Shown here piece by piece: positions 27,701-36,251 of a stretch of DNA of 61,671 bases. This DNA is from Heyndrickxia sporothermodurans. GTDB lineage: Bacteria; Bacillota; Bacilli; Bacillales; Bacillaceae_C. Numbering within the stretch: the first letter of the stretch is position 1; each line of letters opens with the position of its first letter. Location: assembly GCF_016785185.1 (NCBI RefSeq), contig NZ_JAEKDY010000007.1; one strand, written 5' to 3'. The notes below the pieces were generated by a model, which saw only the letters and a program-made list of their open reading frames with translations, did not search any database and was not told the DNA's origin. The position numbers and the translations under genes are program-made.

Positions 27701-27910
27701 AAGGAAAAGTTTGATGGAGCAATTATTCTTCCAACCAAGGGAAGGGACAAAGAGAAATTCGGAAGCTATATCAGGGAGCTTGCTTTAAAGTATGAAATAC
27801 CACTTTTTACATCTTTAGATACTTTTGAATCAGTATTGACTATAAAAAAATCGAAGGAAATTAAAGTGAAATCACTTAATGATTATAAATACAGCTTCGT
27901 GAATAAATAA
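24722..27910 (+). CDS. carB: Carbamoyl-phosphate synthase large subunit, arginine type
   Basis: 1062 residues with the internal duplication of the family: two ATP-grasp halves, each opening with a GSGPI motif (GSGPIVIGQAAEFDYAGTQS near the N-terminus, GSGPIRIGQGIEFDYC near 560). A C-terminal methylglyoxal-synthase-like regulatory domain runs from about residue 940. It makes carbamoyl phosphate from bicarbonate, ammonia and 2 ATP for ArgF. Confidence 0.95.
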   Translation: MPYNNNIKKVLVIGSGPIVIGQAAEFDYAGTQSCLALKEEGIEVVLLNSNPATIMTDEQIADRIYIEPITVETVEEIIKIEKPDGVIGTLGGQTGLNITVQLYEKNILEKYNVTLLGTSVDSIKKGEDREKFRKLMIQINEPIPQSMIVHSVDEGIKFVEKIGFPVIIRPAYTLGGAGGGFANSFDELIPVLQKGLSLSPINQVLVETSIKGWKEIEYEVVRDVNDTCIIVCNMENFDPVGVHTGDSIVVAPSQTLSDVQYQILRNASLKVIRALGVIGGCNIQFALDPKSNQYYIIEVNPRVSRSSALASKATGYPIARIATKCAIGYHLDEIINPVTGTTFASFEPALDYIVVKLPRFPFDKFPEANRKLGTQMKATGETMAIDRTFEGALNKALRSIEYKVDGLSHPYVEQCTDEQLKHHINEPTDLRLFAIAKALRKGISMNELYESTKIDYWFLNKMKGMIHFENIIKQYTIDNIPIEQLEKAKKMNMSDKYISSLLKCKEQQIRQKRKEHNLTPSYKLVDTCAGEFEAQTPYYYSTWNGMNEVDVTNKKKALIIGSGPIRIGQGIEFDYCCVHAILALKKQGYETIVVNNNPETVSTDYSVADKLYFEPITFEDVLHIVEKEKPDGVFIQFGGQTAINLAEELVYAGVKVFGTSIEAIDLLEDRQQFYQLLNKLNIPHIQGEIAYNNEMVKKIANQLSYPVIIRPSYVIGGQSMSILYKEEELESYLSSLTYTDERIWPLVVDQYLPGLECELDCISDGNDVFIPGIFEHIEKAGVHSGDSISVYPPKTLTTKEKQLLHYYTRKICKEAGIVGVANIQFVIHQQQIYCLEVNPRASRTVPILSKITGIPIIDIGISVQLGKSLEQTGIASEAAFTSIKAPVFSFRKLQDVDPILGPEMKSTGEVLGLGNTYETALCKAMNVNETDRDDSLSLFCSINDREKETFIQFIKKINCKIYATEGTARSLIENGVMAVSIEKEKQKVSEIFDKEKFDGAIILPTKGRDKEKFGSYIRELALKYEIPLFTSLDTFESVLTIKKSKEIKVKSLNDYKYSFVNK

Positions 27911-27931
27911 TAATAGAAAGGAAGATTTGAA

Positions 27932-28915
27932 ATGCAAAGTGTCATCCCATTTGAACAACATAAAATGAAGATAAAGAGCAAACATTTTTTAACGATTGGA
28001 GAGTTATCAAGCGAAGAGATACTTTTTCTTTTAAACGAGGCAATAGAACTGAAAAAAATTCAAAAATCTGGTCGATCGGGCTCCGTTTTAAATGGAAAGG
28101 TATTAGGCATGATATTTGAAAAGGCTTCTACACGTACTCGCGTTTCGTTTGAAGTAGGCATGCTGCAGCTTGGTGGTCATGCTATTTTTCTAAGCTCTAA
28201 AGATATTCAACTTGGCAGAGGAGAAACAATCGAGGATACAGCAAAGGTACTTTCAAGATATGTAGATGGATTAATGATTCGAACTTTTGAGCATGAAATT
28301 ATTGAAACATTTGCCGAGCATTCCTCTGTTCCAGTCATAAATGGATTGACGAATATGCATCACCCCACACAGGTAATGGCGGATTTATTAACTATTTATG
28401 AGCATAAAGGGAAGCTAACGGGGTTAAAAATGTGTTTCGTTGGCGACGGAAATAACAATATGTGTCATTCATTAATAGAAGGTGCTGCTAAAGTTGGGAT
28501 GAATATTTCAGTAGCTACTCCAAATGGTTATGAACCGAATAAGACAATCGTTAATAAGGCAAAAATAGATGCTAAAAAGTGGGGATCGACCATTGAAATT
28601 GATTCTAATCCCGTCAAAATGATGAAAAACGCAGATATTGTTGTCACAGATGTGTTTGCTAGTATGGGACAGGAAAAAGAAAATCATCAACGATTAATCG
28701 ATTTTGAAGCTTATCAAATAAATGAGAACTTATGCAAATATGCAAATGATAATTTTATTTTTCTTCATTGTTTACCCGCTCACAGAGGGGAAGAAGTATC
28801 AGCAGCAATTATTGATGGAACACATTCGGTTGTATTTGACGAAGCGGAAAATCGACTACATGCACAGAAAGCAATATTAAAAGTATTAATGGGAGGTTCT
28901 TCACAAAAAGAGTAG
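27932..28915 (+). CDS. argF: Ornithine carbamoyltransferase ArgF
   Basis: 327 residues. FEKASTRTRVSFE (carbamoyl-phosphate binding), HPTQVMADLLT, DVFASMGQEKE and HCLPAHRGEEV (catalytic Cys) are all present. It forms citrulline from ornithine and carbamoyl phosphate. Last gene of the operon; I see no clear terminator before the argG promoter. Confidence 0.95.
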   Translation: MQSVIPFEQHKMKIKSKHFLTIGELSSEEILFLLNEAIELKKIQKSGRSGSVLNGKVLGMIFEKASTRTRVSFEVGMLQLGGHAIFLSSKDIQLGRGETIEDTAKVLSRYVDGLMIRTFEHEIIETFAEHSSVPVINGLTNMHHPTQVMADLLTIYEHKGKLTGLKMCFVGDGNNNMCHSLIEGAAKVGMNISVATPNGYEPNKTIVNKAKIDAKKWGSTIEIDSNPVKMMKNADIVVTDVFASMGQEKENHQRLIDFEAYQINENLCKYANDNFIFLHCLPAHRGEEVSAAIIDGTHSVVFDEAENRLHAQKAILKVLMGGSSQKE

Positions 28916-28933
28916 TCATTTTTTATTTTTTGA

Positions 28934-28963
28934 TTGACATGAATAAAAATGCATGTTTATAAT
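28934..28963 (+). promoter_or_regulatory. argGH promoter with a near-perfect ARG box
   Basis: TTGACA (28934-28939), an 18-nt spacer and TATAAT (28958-28963): both hexamers match the SigA consensus. catgaataaaaatgcatg (28938-28955) fills the spacer and matches the Bacillus ARG box almost exactly, so ArgR/AhrC with arginine should block RNA polymerase directly. Confidence 0.85.
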
Positions 28964-28987
28964 TATTTATACAAAGGAGAGATAGAC

Positions 28988-30199
28988 ATGTCGAAAGAAA
29001 AAATTGTTCTAGCTTATTCAGGTGGATTAGATACATCTGTTTCAATTAAGTGGTTACAAGAAAAGTATGGATACGATGTTATTGCATTAGGCATAGATGT
29101 AGGTGAAGGAAAAGACTTAGAGGCGATTCGTCAAAAGGCTCTTAATGTCGGAGCAATTAAGGCAGTAATGATAGATGGAAAAGAATTGCTGGCTAACGAT
29201 TATATTTTACCAAGCTTAAAGGCGAATACGTTATATGAAGGAAAATACCCATTATCTTCAGCATTAAGTAGACCGTTAATATCTAAGTTACTAGTAGATG
29301 TGGCCGAACAAGAGGGGGCCGTGGCAGTGGCACACGGATGTACTGGAAAAGGGAATGATCAAGTACGTTTTGAGGTTTCCATCCAAGCATTGAATCCAAC
29401 ATTAAAAGTGGTCGCACCTGTACGTGAATGGGGAATGACTCGTGATGAGGAAATTGCCTACGCGGAACAACACGGTATTCCTATTCCAATCGATTTAGAT
29501 AATCCGTTTTCAATAGATGCAAATATTTGGGGTAGAGCCTGTGAAGCGGGAGTATTAGAAAATCCGTGGAACGAAGCGCCGGAAGAAGCTTTTGATTGGA
29601 CGAATCCAATTGAAAAAACGCCAAATGAAGCGGAATATATTGAAATTGATTTTGAAAAAGGAGTTCCGGTTGCATTGAATGATCAACCTATGAATCTAGT
29701 TGATTTAATTGAAACTCTCAATGAACTCGCTGGCAAACATGGGATTGGAAGAATTGATCATATTGAAAACCGTTTAGTTGGTATCAAATCACGTGAAGTG
29801 TACGAAAATCCTGCAGCCCTTTTATTAATTAATGCCCATAAAGAACTCGAATTTTTAACATTGCCTCGCGAAGTGACGCAATTTAAATCAACAGTAGAAC
29901 AACAATTAGCAAAAATCATTTACGAAGGATTATGGTATTCACCGTTAAAGCCGGCAATTGATGCGTTTATCGAAGAAACACAAAAAACGGTTACGGGTAA
30001 AGTCCGTGTAAAGCTCTTCAAAGGTACACATGTTGTAATAGGTCGTCAATCACCATATAGCTTATATAATGAGGAACTCGCTACTTATTCTAAAGGTGAT
30101 GCTTTCGACCATAATGCAGCAGTTGGATTTATCAAATTATGGGGATTACCAACAAAAGTATATTCTGAAATTCATTCGAAACAAAAAGTAAATAACTAA
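28988..30199 (+). CDS. argG: Argininosuccinate synthase ArgG
   Basis: 403 residues. The PP-loop ATP motif AYSGGLDTSVSIKWL is at the N-terminus, and HGCTGKGNDQVRFE forms the citrulline/aspartate site. It joins citrulline and aspartate. ATG 28988 has AAAGGAG at 8 nt; the longer reading from 28949 would start inside the promoter. Confidence 0.95.
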   Translation: MSKEKIVLAYSGGLDTSVSIKWLQEKYGYDVIALGIDVGEGKDLEAIRQKALNVGAIKAVMIDGKELLANDYILPSLKANTLYEGKYPLSSALSRPLISKLLVDVAEQEGAVAVAHGCTGKGNDQVRFEVSIQALNPTLKVVAPVREWGMTRDEEIAYAEQHGIPIPIDLDNPFSIDANIWGRACEAGVLENPWNEAPEEAFDWTNPIEKTPNEAEYIEIDFEKGVPVALNDQPMNLVDLIETLNELAGKHGIGRIDHIENRLVGIKSREVYENPAALLLINAHKELEFLTLPREVTQFKSTVEQQLAKIIYEGLWYSPLKPAIDAFIEETQKTVTGKVRVKLFKGTHVVIGRQSPYSLYNEELATYSKGDAFDHNAAVGFIKLWGLPTKVYSEIHSKQKVNN

Positions 30200-30233
30200 C
30201 GAATTTTGATAAGTCGTGCAGGAGGCAACGCAA

Positions 30234-31607
30234 ATGACAAAGCTTTGGGGCGGACGTTTTACAAAAGAAACAAACGAATTAGTAGAAAAGTTTACAGCTT
30301 CCATATCATTTGATCAGAAGCTGGCATTAGAAGACATTGAAGGTAGTTTGGCGCATGTACAAATGCTGGGTGAATGTGGAATTATCACAATGGACGATGT
30401 TGAAATAATTAAACAAGGCTTACAAACCGTTGAACAGAAAATTATAAATGAAGAAGTTCAATTTTCCGTAGAAGATGAAGATATTCATATGAATATTGAG
30501 CGGTTGTTAATTGAAGAAGTTGGTCCAGTAGGTGGGAAATTACATACTGGAAGAAGCAGAAATGATCAAGTTGCAACCGATATGCATCTATATTTACGGA
30601 AGCAAACAAGTGAATTAATTGAGCTAGTTAAAGAGGTTCAAAATGCCTTGTTACTACAAGCAAAAGAAAATATCGAAACGATTATGCCAGGATATACACA
30701 TTTGCAAAGGGCACAACCAATCCTATTTTCACATCATTTACTTGCCTACTTTTGGATGTTTGAAAGAGATAAAGAACGATTGATCGATAGCTTGAAACGT
30801 ATTAATTGGTCACCACTTGGTGCCGGGGCATTAGCAGGGACGACTTTTCCAATTGATCGTAATCGAAGTGCAGAACTATTAGGGTTCGATACCGTATATC
30901 CTAATAGCTTAGACGCCGTCAGTGATCGCGATTTTATATTAGAGTTTTTATCCATTGCATCGATTATGATGATCCATATTTCTCGTATTTCTGAAGAACT
31001 AGTCATATGGTCGAGCCAAGAATATCAATTTGTTGAACTAGATGATTCATTTTGTACCGGATCCAGCATTATGCCGCAAAAGAAAAATCCGGATGTACCG
31101 GAATTATTGCGTGGCAAAACGGGCAGAGTTTACGGTAATTTAATTGGATTATTAACCGTATTAAAAGGTCTTCCATTAGCTTATAATAAAGATATGCAGG
31201 AAGATAAGGAAGGAATGCTCGATACTGTTGAAACATTAAACGGTTCACTACGTTTACTTGCACCTATGATTGAGACGATGACGGTAAATAAAGAACAAAT
31301 GTTTAAAGCGGTAACAAATGATTATTCGAATGCAACAGATATTGCTGATTATCTTGTGACGAAAGGTCTTCCGTTCCGTCAGGCCCATGAAATTATCGGG
31401 AAAATTGTCTTATATGCTATCCAACATAATAAGTACTTACTAGATTTATCACTTTTAGAATATCAATCTTTCAATCCTTTATTTGAAGAAGATATTTTTA
31501 ATGTATTACAACCAAAACATGTTGTTGAAGCAAGAAATAGTCTTGGTGGAACATCATCCGAACAAGTGAAACAGCAAATTGTATTGGCAGAAGGTAAATT
31601 AAGTTAA
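30234..31607 (+). CDS. argH: Argininosuccinate lyase ArgH
   Basis: 457 residues of the fumarase/aspartase superfamily, with the signature GSSIMPQKKNPDVPEL near residue 275 and TGRSRNDQVATD near residue 110. It releases arginine and fumarate. ATG 30234 has AGGAGG at 8 nt and WGGRFTK follows as in other ArgH proteins. Confidence 0.95.
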   Translation: MTKLWGGRFTKETNELVEKFTASISFDQKLALEDIEGSLAHVQMLGECGIITMDDVEIIKQGLQTVEQKIINEEVQFSVEDEDIHMNIERLLIEEVGPVGGKLHTGRSRNDQVATDMHLYLRKQTSELIELVKEVQNALLLQAKENIETIMPGYTHLQRAQPILFSHHLLAYFWMFERDKERLIDSLKRINWSPLGAGALAGTTFPIDRNRSAELLGFDTVYPNSLDAVSDRDFILEFLSIASIMMIHISRISEELVIWSSQEYQFVELDDSFCTGSSIMPQKKNPDVPELLRGKTGRVYGNLIGLLTVLKGLPLAYNKDMQEDKEGMLDTVETLNGSLRLLAPMIETMTVNKEQMFKAVTNDYSNATDIADYLVTKGLPFRQAHEIIGKIVLYAIQHNKYLLDLSLLEYQSFNPLFEEDIFNVLQPKHVVEARNSLGGTSSEQVKQQIVLAEGKLS

Positions 31608-31623
31608 TAGCATTAACTTACAG

Positions 31624-31656
31624 GTTTCATTCATTTTAGATGGGTGAAACTTTTTT
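31624..31656 (+). terminator. Terminator after argH
   Basis: gtttcattca (31624-31633) pairs with tgggtgaaac (31641-31650, wobbles included), followed by six T. Confidence 0.8.
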
Positions 31657-31730
31657 ATATTCGGGAAGATAAGAGCGTAGTAAGTAGAATGAAGTGCCCG
31701 CAAGATTATTCGGGATGGACAAAAAATAAT

Positions 31731-31781
31731 CTTAAATAAAAATGGATCCCAATTATAAATTGGAATCCATTTTTATTTAAG
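31731..31781. terminator. Long bidirectional terminator at the gltT 3' end
   Basis: A 16-bp perfect stem (31731-31746 with 31766-31781) plus an inner ccaatt/aattgg stem. The 3' arm covers the gltT stop codon. Confidence 0.8.
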
Positions 31782-33021
31782 ATTTCAGTATCTCTTTATT
31801 TTGATTAAATTGTCCTTCCCATTTCGAGATGACAATCGCACCTAGTGAATTTCCAACAACGTTTACGACAGTTCTAGCCATATCGAGAATTCGGTCGATA
31901 CCAGCAATAAATGCTAAGCCTTCAATCGGAATTCCAACAGTACCTAAAGTAGCAAGAAGAACAACAAAGGATACTCCTGGTACTCCAGCGATTCCTTTTG
32001 ATGTTACCATTAAAACTAGAACAAGTGATAATTGTTGCGTAAACGAAAGATGAATTCCATACATTTGAGCAATAAAGATGGCTGCTAATGCTTGATATAA
32101 TGTAGAACCATCAAGATTAAAGGAATATCCAGTAGGAATAACAAATGAAGTTATTGATTTCGGACAACCGAATTTCTCCATTTTTTCCATGATTTTCGGC
32201 AGTACCGCCTCTGAACTTGCTGTTGAATATCCTAGAATTAACTCATCTTTAAGCAGTCGCAGTAAATGGAAAATATTCACACCGACTAACTTGGCAATTC
32301 CACCTAAAACAATGAGAATAAAGCCTATCATCGTTAAATAAACAGTAATAACTAGTTTTCCTAATGGAATTAATGATTCTAATCCGAAAGTGGAAACAGT
32401 CACACCAATAAGTGCAAATACTCCAAATGGAGCAAATTTCATGACTAAATTCGTTACATAGAACATTGTTTCCGCTGTTCCTTGGAAAAAGGCGAGAACC
32501 GGTTTTCCTTTTTCGCCAATTGCTGCAACTCCTAATCCAAATAGGACAGAAAAGAAGATGATGGCAAGCATATCGCCGTTGATAAATGCTTCGAATATAT
32601 TTTTTGGAACAATATTGACAATTGTATCAGCAAAGCCATGACTTTCTACATTTTTGGCTGTATCAACATAAGAACCAATATCCACCTTATGGATAGAATG
32701 CATATTAATTCCTTTACCAGGCTGGAATACATTTGCAACAAGAAGTCCGACTAAAATAGCAATAGTTGTGACGATTTCAAAATAAAGAATCGTTTTACCA
32801 CCAAGTTTACCGAGATTTTTTCCATTTCCTACACTAGAAACCCCAACGATAATACTTGAAATGACAATTGGAATAACAATCATTTTAATTAATCGTAAGA
32901 AAATATCTCCAATCGGTTGTAAATACTTTCCGATTCCTGGATTACCATAAAAAATAGCCCCAATAATAATCCCGAGGACTAGTCCAATAAGTATTTGCCA
33001 AGCTAATCCAATTTTTTTCAT
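31777..33021 (-). CDS. gltT: Glutamate:cation symporter GltT
   Basis: 414 residues, dicarboxylate/amino acid:cation symporter (DAACS) fold. YSTASSEAVLPKIMEKMEK is the serine-rich hairpin, and IPTGYSFNLDGSTLYQ and DRILDMARTVVNVVGN form the substrate/ion site. It is closer to GltT than GltP in the MARTVVNVVGN region and the QPIGDIFLRLIKMIVIPIV helix. It imports glutamate or aspartate. A GGGGGGT run precedes the ATG. The neighbouring arg genes use its substrate. Confidence 0.85.
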   Translation of the reverse strand: MKKIGLAWQILIGLVLGIIIGAIFYGNPGIGKYLQPIGDIFLRLIKMIVIPIVISSIIVGVSSVGNGKNLGKLGGKTILYFEIVTTIAILVGLLVANVFQPGKGINMHSIHKVDIGSYVDTAKNVESHGFADTIVNIVPKNIFEAFINGDMLAIIFFSVLFGLGVAAIGEKGKPVLAFFQGTAETMFYVTNLVMKFAPFGVFALIGVTVSTFGLESLIPLGKLVITVYLTMIGFILIVLGGIAKLVGVNIFHLLRLLKDELILGYSTASSEAVLPKIMEKMEKFGCPKSITSFVIPTGYSFNLDGSTLYQALAAIFIAQMYGIHLSFTQQLSLVLVLMVTSKGIAGVPGVSFVVLLATLGTVGIPIEGLAFIAGIDRILDMARTVVNVVGNSLGAIVISKWEGQFNQNKEILKS

Positions 33022-33289
33022 ATATACCCCCCAATTAATACAACGACGAATTTATTTATTTTTTAAATATAATATAAAAAACAAAAATAGACAAATGAAA
33101 ACCTTTTAATAACAAAAATAAATAAAATTCACTCTATATTTAATTATTTTAAAATAATAAATACAGAATTATCAATAAATTCGTTTGTTTATGTTTACAG
33201 AATAAGATGAATTCTCGGCAATCCTTTTGAAAAATTCGGGAGCGGGAGATCATATGTAGTGGGATAGGGACTTAGGAAGGAACTAAAAA

Positions 33290-33334
33290 AAATAAAAACA
33301 GTATAGGATTCAAAATCCCATACTGTTTTTATTT
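33290..33334. terminator. Bidirectional terminator at the CPBP gene end
   Basis: A 15-bp stem aaataaaaacagtat / atactgtttttattt (33290-33304, 33320-33334), overlapping the last codons of the CPBP gene. About 270 bp between here and gltT is AT-rich, with an inverted repeat cgaatttatt/aataaattcg and no gene. Confidence 0.8.
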
Positions 33335-34200
33335 GATGAACGAATCATAATGTACATAAATAGGATGCTAGGAAGGATTGAAAGAAGAGTTGTTATAGCA
33401 GTTGCCTCGTTATTATTGGTAAAAAATAATGATGGTAGATGACCTACTGCCAAATTGTTAGAAGCAATAAATAAACTAATAAAAACATTATTTGCTGCAT
33501 GCGCCCCAATTGTAGCTTCTAAACTATTGGTCTTAATAGTAACATAAGTCAAAATAACTCCTGTTACTATGTAATCGACGCCTATCCAGAATGCACCATT
33601 TTCCATTTCCGGGTTACTAAAATGCAAAATTCCAAATATCCCACCAATGATTAAACTTAAAACGATAGGACTTTTTGTGAATTTAGCAAAAAATTGAAGT
33701 AAAAATCCTCTGAAAAGCAATTCCTCAGCAGTTGTTTGAACAGGAGTCAAAATCAGAGATATTAAAATTAATAATAGAAAGTTAGAAAATTGGAAGTCTT
33801 GCATATAGTAATCATTCGGATTCGAGATGAGATCAATAATTAAAAATAAAGCTAATAAACTAAAAGTAACGGAAAAACCAAAAATGATCTGTTTCCAGCG
33901 AATCGTACGGTATGGAGTGATAAACGATTTCAGTGAACGTCTATGCAAAATACGGGCTGCCACCCATAAACCTATAATCCAAAAAACCATCTTAGCATTA
34001 GTGAGGAAAAGGTCTATCAATGGATTAGAAAAAACTACCTCGTCGAAATCAACCATATCCTCTGCATGCACGCTAGCAAAATATAATGCAGCAATATAAC
34101 AAAGGATCCCGATAATAATAAAAATAAAAATAATCGGTATAGAGACTATATATCGCCACGTTTGATTTAACCCTTTTTCTGGATTTAAAAAACTTTTCAT
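33310..34200 (-). CDS. CPBP (CAAX-type) intramembrane protease
   Basis: A 296-residue polytopic membrane protein of about eight helices. The three family motifs are visible: TTAEELLFRGFLLQ (EExxxR), FGILHFSN and GAHAANNV (HxxxN). These proteins are membrane metalloproteases; some give bacteriocin immunity. AGAGGT lies 8 nt before the ATG. No bacteriocin gene is adjacent, so the substrate is unknown. Confidence 0.83.
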   Translation of the reverse strand: MKSFLNPEKGLNQTWRYIVSIPIIFIFIIIGILCYIAALYFASVHAEDMVDFDEVVFSNPLIDLFLTNAKMVFWIIGLWVAARILHRRSLKSFITPYRTIRWKQIIFGFSVTFSLLALFLIIDLISNPNDYYMQDFQFSNFLLLILISLILTPVQTTAEELLFRGFLLQFFAKFTKSPIVLSLIIGGIFGILHFSNPEMENGAFWIGVDYIVTGVILTYVTIKTNSLEATIGAHAANNVFISLFIASNNLAVGHLPSLFFTNNNEATAITTLLSILPSILFMYIMIRSSNKNSMGF

Positions 34201-34317
34201 AGATTGAACCTCTAGTCTTAAATTATTTTAAAATTAAATATATTAATTATAATAAAAAAAGAAGTGAAAAACTAGAGATTTATTGTTTTACGACCAATAA
34301 TATGTTATTCTTATTAT

Positions 34318-34437
34318 GCGATGAGCTATTTGCGTAAGTCGAAAACCGAGCGTTCGCTAAACGTATGAATGTGGTCATACGGGTTATTCGCCGCAAAACT
34401 TTTTTTGAAAGACGCCTACGGATTTAGGCGTCTTTTT
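34318..34437 (+). ncRNA. Candidate orphan small RNA
   Basis: About 120 nt with no ORF, GC-richer than its flanks. It has a 7-bp hairpin cgtatga/tcatacg (34362-34368, 34375-34381), unpaired stretches on either side and a strong terminator (34408-34437). The CPBP gene diverges from it and the DnaJ-type zinc-finger gene converges on it, so a plus-strand transcript would be free-standing. A minus-strand leader of the CPBP gene is the alternative. I could not assign it to a known RNA family by eye. Confidence 0.5.
34408..34437. terminator. Terminator of the candidate sRNA and converging gene
   Basis: aaagacgcct (34408-34417) pairs perfectly with aggcgtcttt (34426-34435), with a T run on the plus strand and an A/T flank usable from the minus strand. 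Confidence 0.85.
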
Positions 34438-34449
34438 CCAATTTAAAAA

Positions 34450-34653
34450 CTAACTATTCATTTCAGACCAATCCGAATAAAGTCCGCTCCCATTACAGCC
34501 TGGACATTCATAGACAGCTGCATAAGCATTTAAAGGAAGGGTGAACCCCCTACCACGACAATCCGGACATTTACCTAAATCATGCATTTCCTCAATATGC
34601 CTTTCATATCTTTCTGTTTTCCAATTTGAAAATGCATTAAATATTCCCATCAT
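34450..34653 (-). CDS. Mini-protein with a DnaJ-type zinc finger
   Basis: A 67-residue protein containing two CxxCxGxG repeats, CPDCRGRG (about residues 29-36) and CPGCNGSG (about 50-57), the zinc-binding unit of the DnaJ central domain, without J or substrate domains. Small proteins of this kind occur in bacilli, with unknown function. Ribosome binding site AGAGGTGAT precedes ATG ATG (34653/34650). Confidence 0.7.
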   Translation of the reverse strand: MMGIFNAFSNWKTERYERHIEEMHDLGKCPDCRGRGFTLPLNAYAAVYECPGCNGSGLYSDWSEMNS

Positions 34654-34795
34654 ATCACCTCTTATTTAGTATGAGGCTAAATGGAAGTTTTATAACAATT
34701 AAGAAAAACTTATGAAATAGCATTAATAAATTGTAATTTTCCTTATTATGAAATTCGTTTATTCTTAACGTAGATCAATGAAAAGAGGGATGGGA

Positions 34796-35566
34796 ATGGA
34801 TATTAAAAAGGATGTTCAGAAGCAATTTGGTAGAAGTGCAAATTCGTATGTAACAAGTGAAATTCATCAAAAAGGGAAAGATCTTCAAAAGCTTATAGAA
34901 ATAGCAAATCTTACCGGGAATGAAGATGTACTTGATATTGCTACAGGTGGGGGGCATACAGCGAATGCATTTGCCCATTATGTAAAACATGTAACAGCAG
35001 TTGATTTAACAGCTGAGATGATAAAAGTAGCAAAAGCTTTTATTGAAGCAAATGGTCATCATAATGTTTCGTTTATCCAGGGTGACGCAGAGGAACTTCC
35101 CTTTGATCATGACCGTTTTGATATTGTGACATGTCGAATTGCTCCACATCATTTTCCGAATGTAAATAAATTTATCGAAAGTGTTCACAAAGTGTTAAAG
35201 CCGGGTGGAATTTTTTTACTTGATGATAATGTTTCTCCGGAAGATGATGATCAAGATCAATTTTATAATAATATTGAGAAAAAACGAGATTACAGCCATT
35301 TTCGTGCCTGGAAAAAAACTGAATGGATTCGTATGCTGGAGGAAAAAGGGTTTAATATAGAGGAGATGTACCGTTTTGAAAAAACGTTTCAGTTTGATTC
35401 ATGGTGTAATCGAATGAAGTTAACTGAAAAGGAGAAAAATGATTTAAGCGAATACATGCTTCACGCTACTCCAAATATAAAGAAGAAATTTCATATCGAA
35501 GTAATTGAAAACACAATTATCTCTTTTAAAGGGGAAGCAATCATCATAAAAGCTCGCAAAAATTGA
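34796..35566 (+). CDS. UbiE/YcgJ-like SAM methyltransferase
   Basis: A 256-residue class I methyltransferase: VLDIATGGGHTANAFA (motif I, about 44-59), VTAVDLTAEM, GDAEELPFDHDRFDIV and LKPGGIFLLDD. It resembles the YcgJ family of unknown substrate. ATG 34796 has GAGGG 6 nt upstream; longer readings (ATG 34778 or 34790) would overlap that site. Confidence 0.78.
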   Translation: MDIKKDVQKQFGRSANSYVTSEIHQKGKDLQKLIEIANLTGNEDVLDIATGGGHTANAFAHYVKHVTAVDLTAEMIKVAKAFIEANGHHNVSFIQGDAEELPFDHDRFDIVTCRIAPHHFPNVNKFIESVHKVLKPGGIFLLDDNVSPEDDDQDQFYNNIEKKRDYSHFRAWKKTEWIRMLEEKGFNIEEMYRFEKTFQFDSWCNRMKLTEKEKNDLSEYMLHATPNIKKKFHIEVIENTIISFKGEAIIIKARKN

Positions 35567-35572
35567 TTAAAA

Positions 35573-35602
35573 GCCAGATGTCTAGGATTATTGACATCTG
35601 GC
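35573..35602. terminator. Shared terminator between methyltransferase and yndM
   Basis: gccagatgtc/gacatctggc, a 10-bp perfect stem. The T run is better on the minus strand (end of the yndM-like gene). Confidence 0.7.
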
Positions 35603-35608
35603 CTAACG

Positions 35609-36070
35609 TTACTTATTTTCTTTATTCTTTTCAATTTCCGGAGTAATGTCTTTTGATGCTTCGGTTTGATAGTTATTTGAATAGTAATAACGATGCTTTG
35701 GTAAAAAATCATCCGATTCTTTCTCAAATGTATAAGATGATACATATTTATGAAAAACAATCTCAACAAGCGCAATGGCAGCGGCTGAAATAAGTGATAT
35801 GATGAAAAGCGGTGTACGATTTTCAAATGTTAGTGCTGCGGAAAGAAACCAAATAACAATTAATGAAAGTCCGAAGTCGGCAATGGTTGCGATTGTATTA
35901 TTCGTTCTTGAAAGGATTCCGATATCACCGACAAGGTAGGAAACAACCGATAAAACGAGTGAAATAAAAAACACATTCGTAAACGACATACCGAAAATGA
36001 CATTAAGGATTACAAATAAAACCACGATTGTTGCAACAAATTTAATAGCCATTGCTTTAATATGCTTCAA
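35609..36070 (-). CDS. yndM: YndM-like DUF2512 membrane protein
   Basis: 153 residues with four predicted membrane helices in the first 110 and a charged C-terminal tail. It fits the DUF2512 (YndM) family of spore-formers, function unknown. TTG start at 36070 with GAGGTGA 7 nt upstream. Confidence 0.65.
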   Translation of the reverse strand: MKHIKAMAIKFVATIVVLFVILNVIFGMSFTNVFFISLVLSVVSYLVGDIGILSRTNNTIATIADFGLSLIVIWFLSAALTFENRTPLFIISLISAAAIALVEIVFHKYVSSYTFEKESDDFLPKHRYYYSNNYQTEASKDITPEIEKNKENK

Positions 36071-36251
36071 AATAATTTCACCTCACAACTTTACTGTCTT
36101 ATTATTTTTAAAATTTTCTAAGAAACTATTCTAAAATAAAATGGTAAATCTTTAATTGTTTAAAATAAAAATATTATGTAAACAACTTTTAAGTACATAA
36201 TTTTTTTATTTTATGGTCAAACTATAAAAAAAGACGTGAGGTATATATTTA

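Noticed and set aside
31681..31730. Possible small gene or riboswitch between argH and gltT
   Set aside because: Only a short cccg/cggg stem is visible between two good terminators; no start signal or conserved element.
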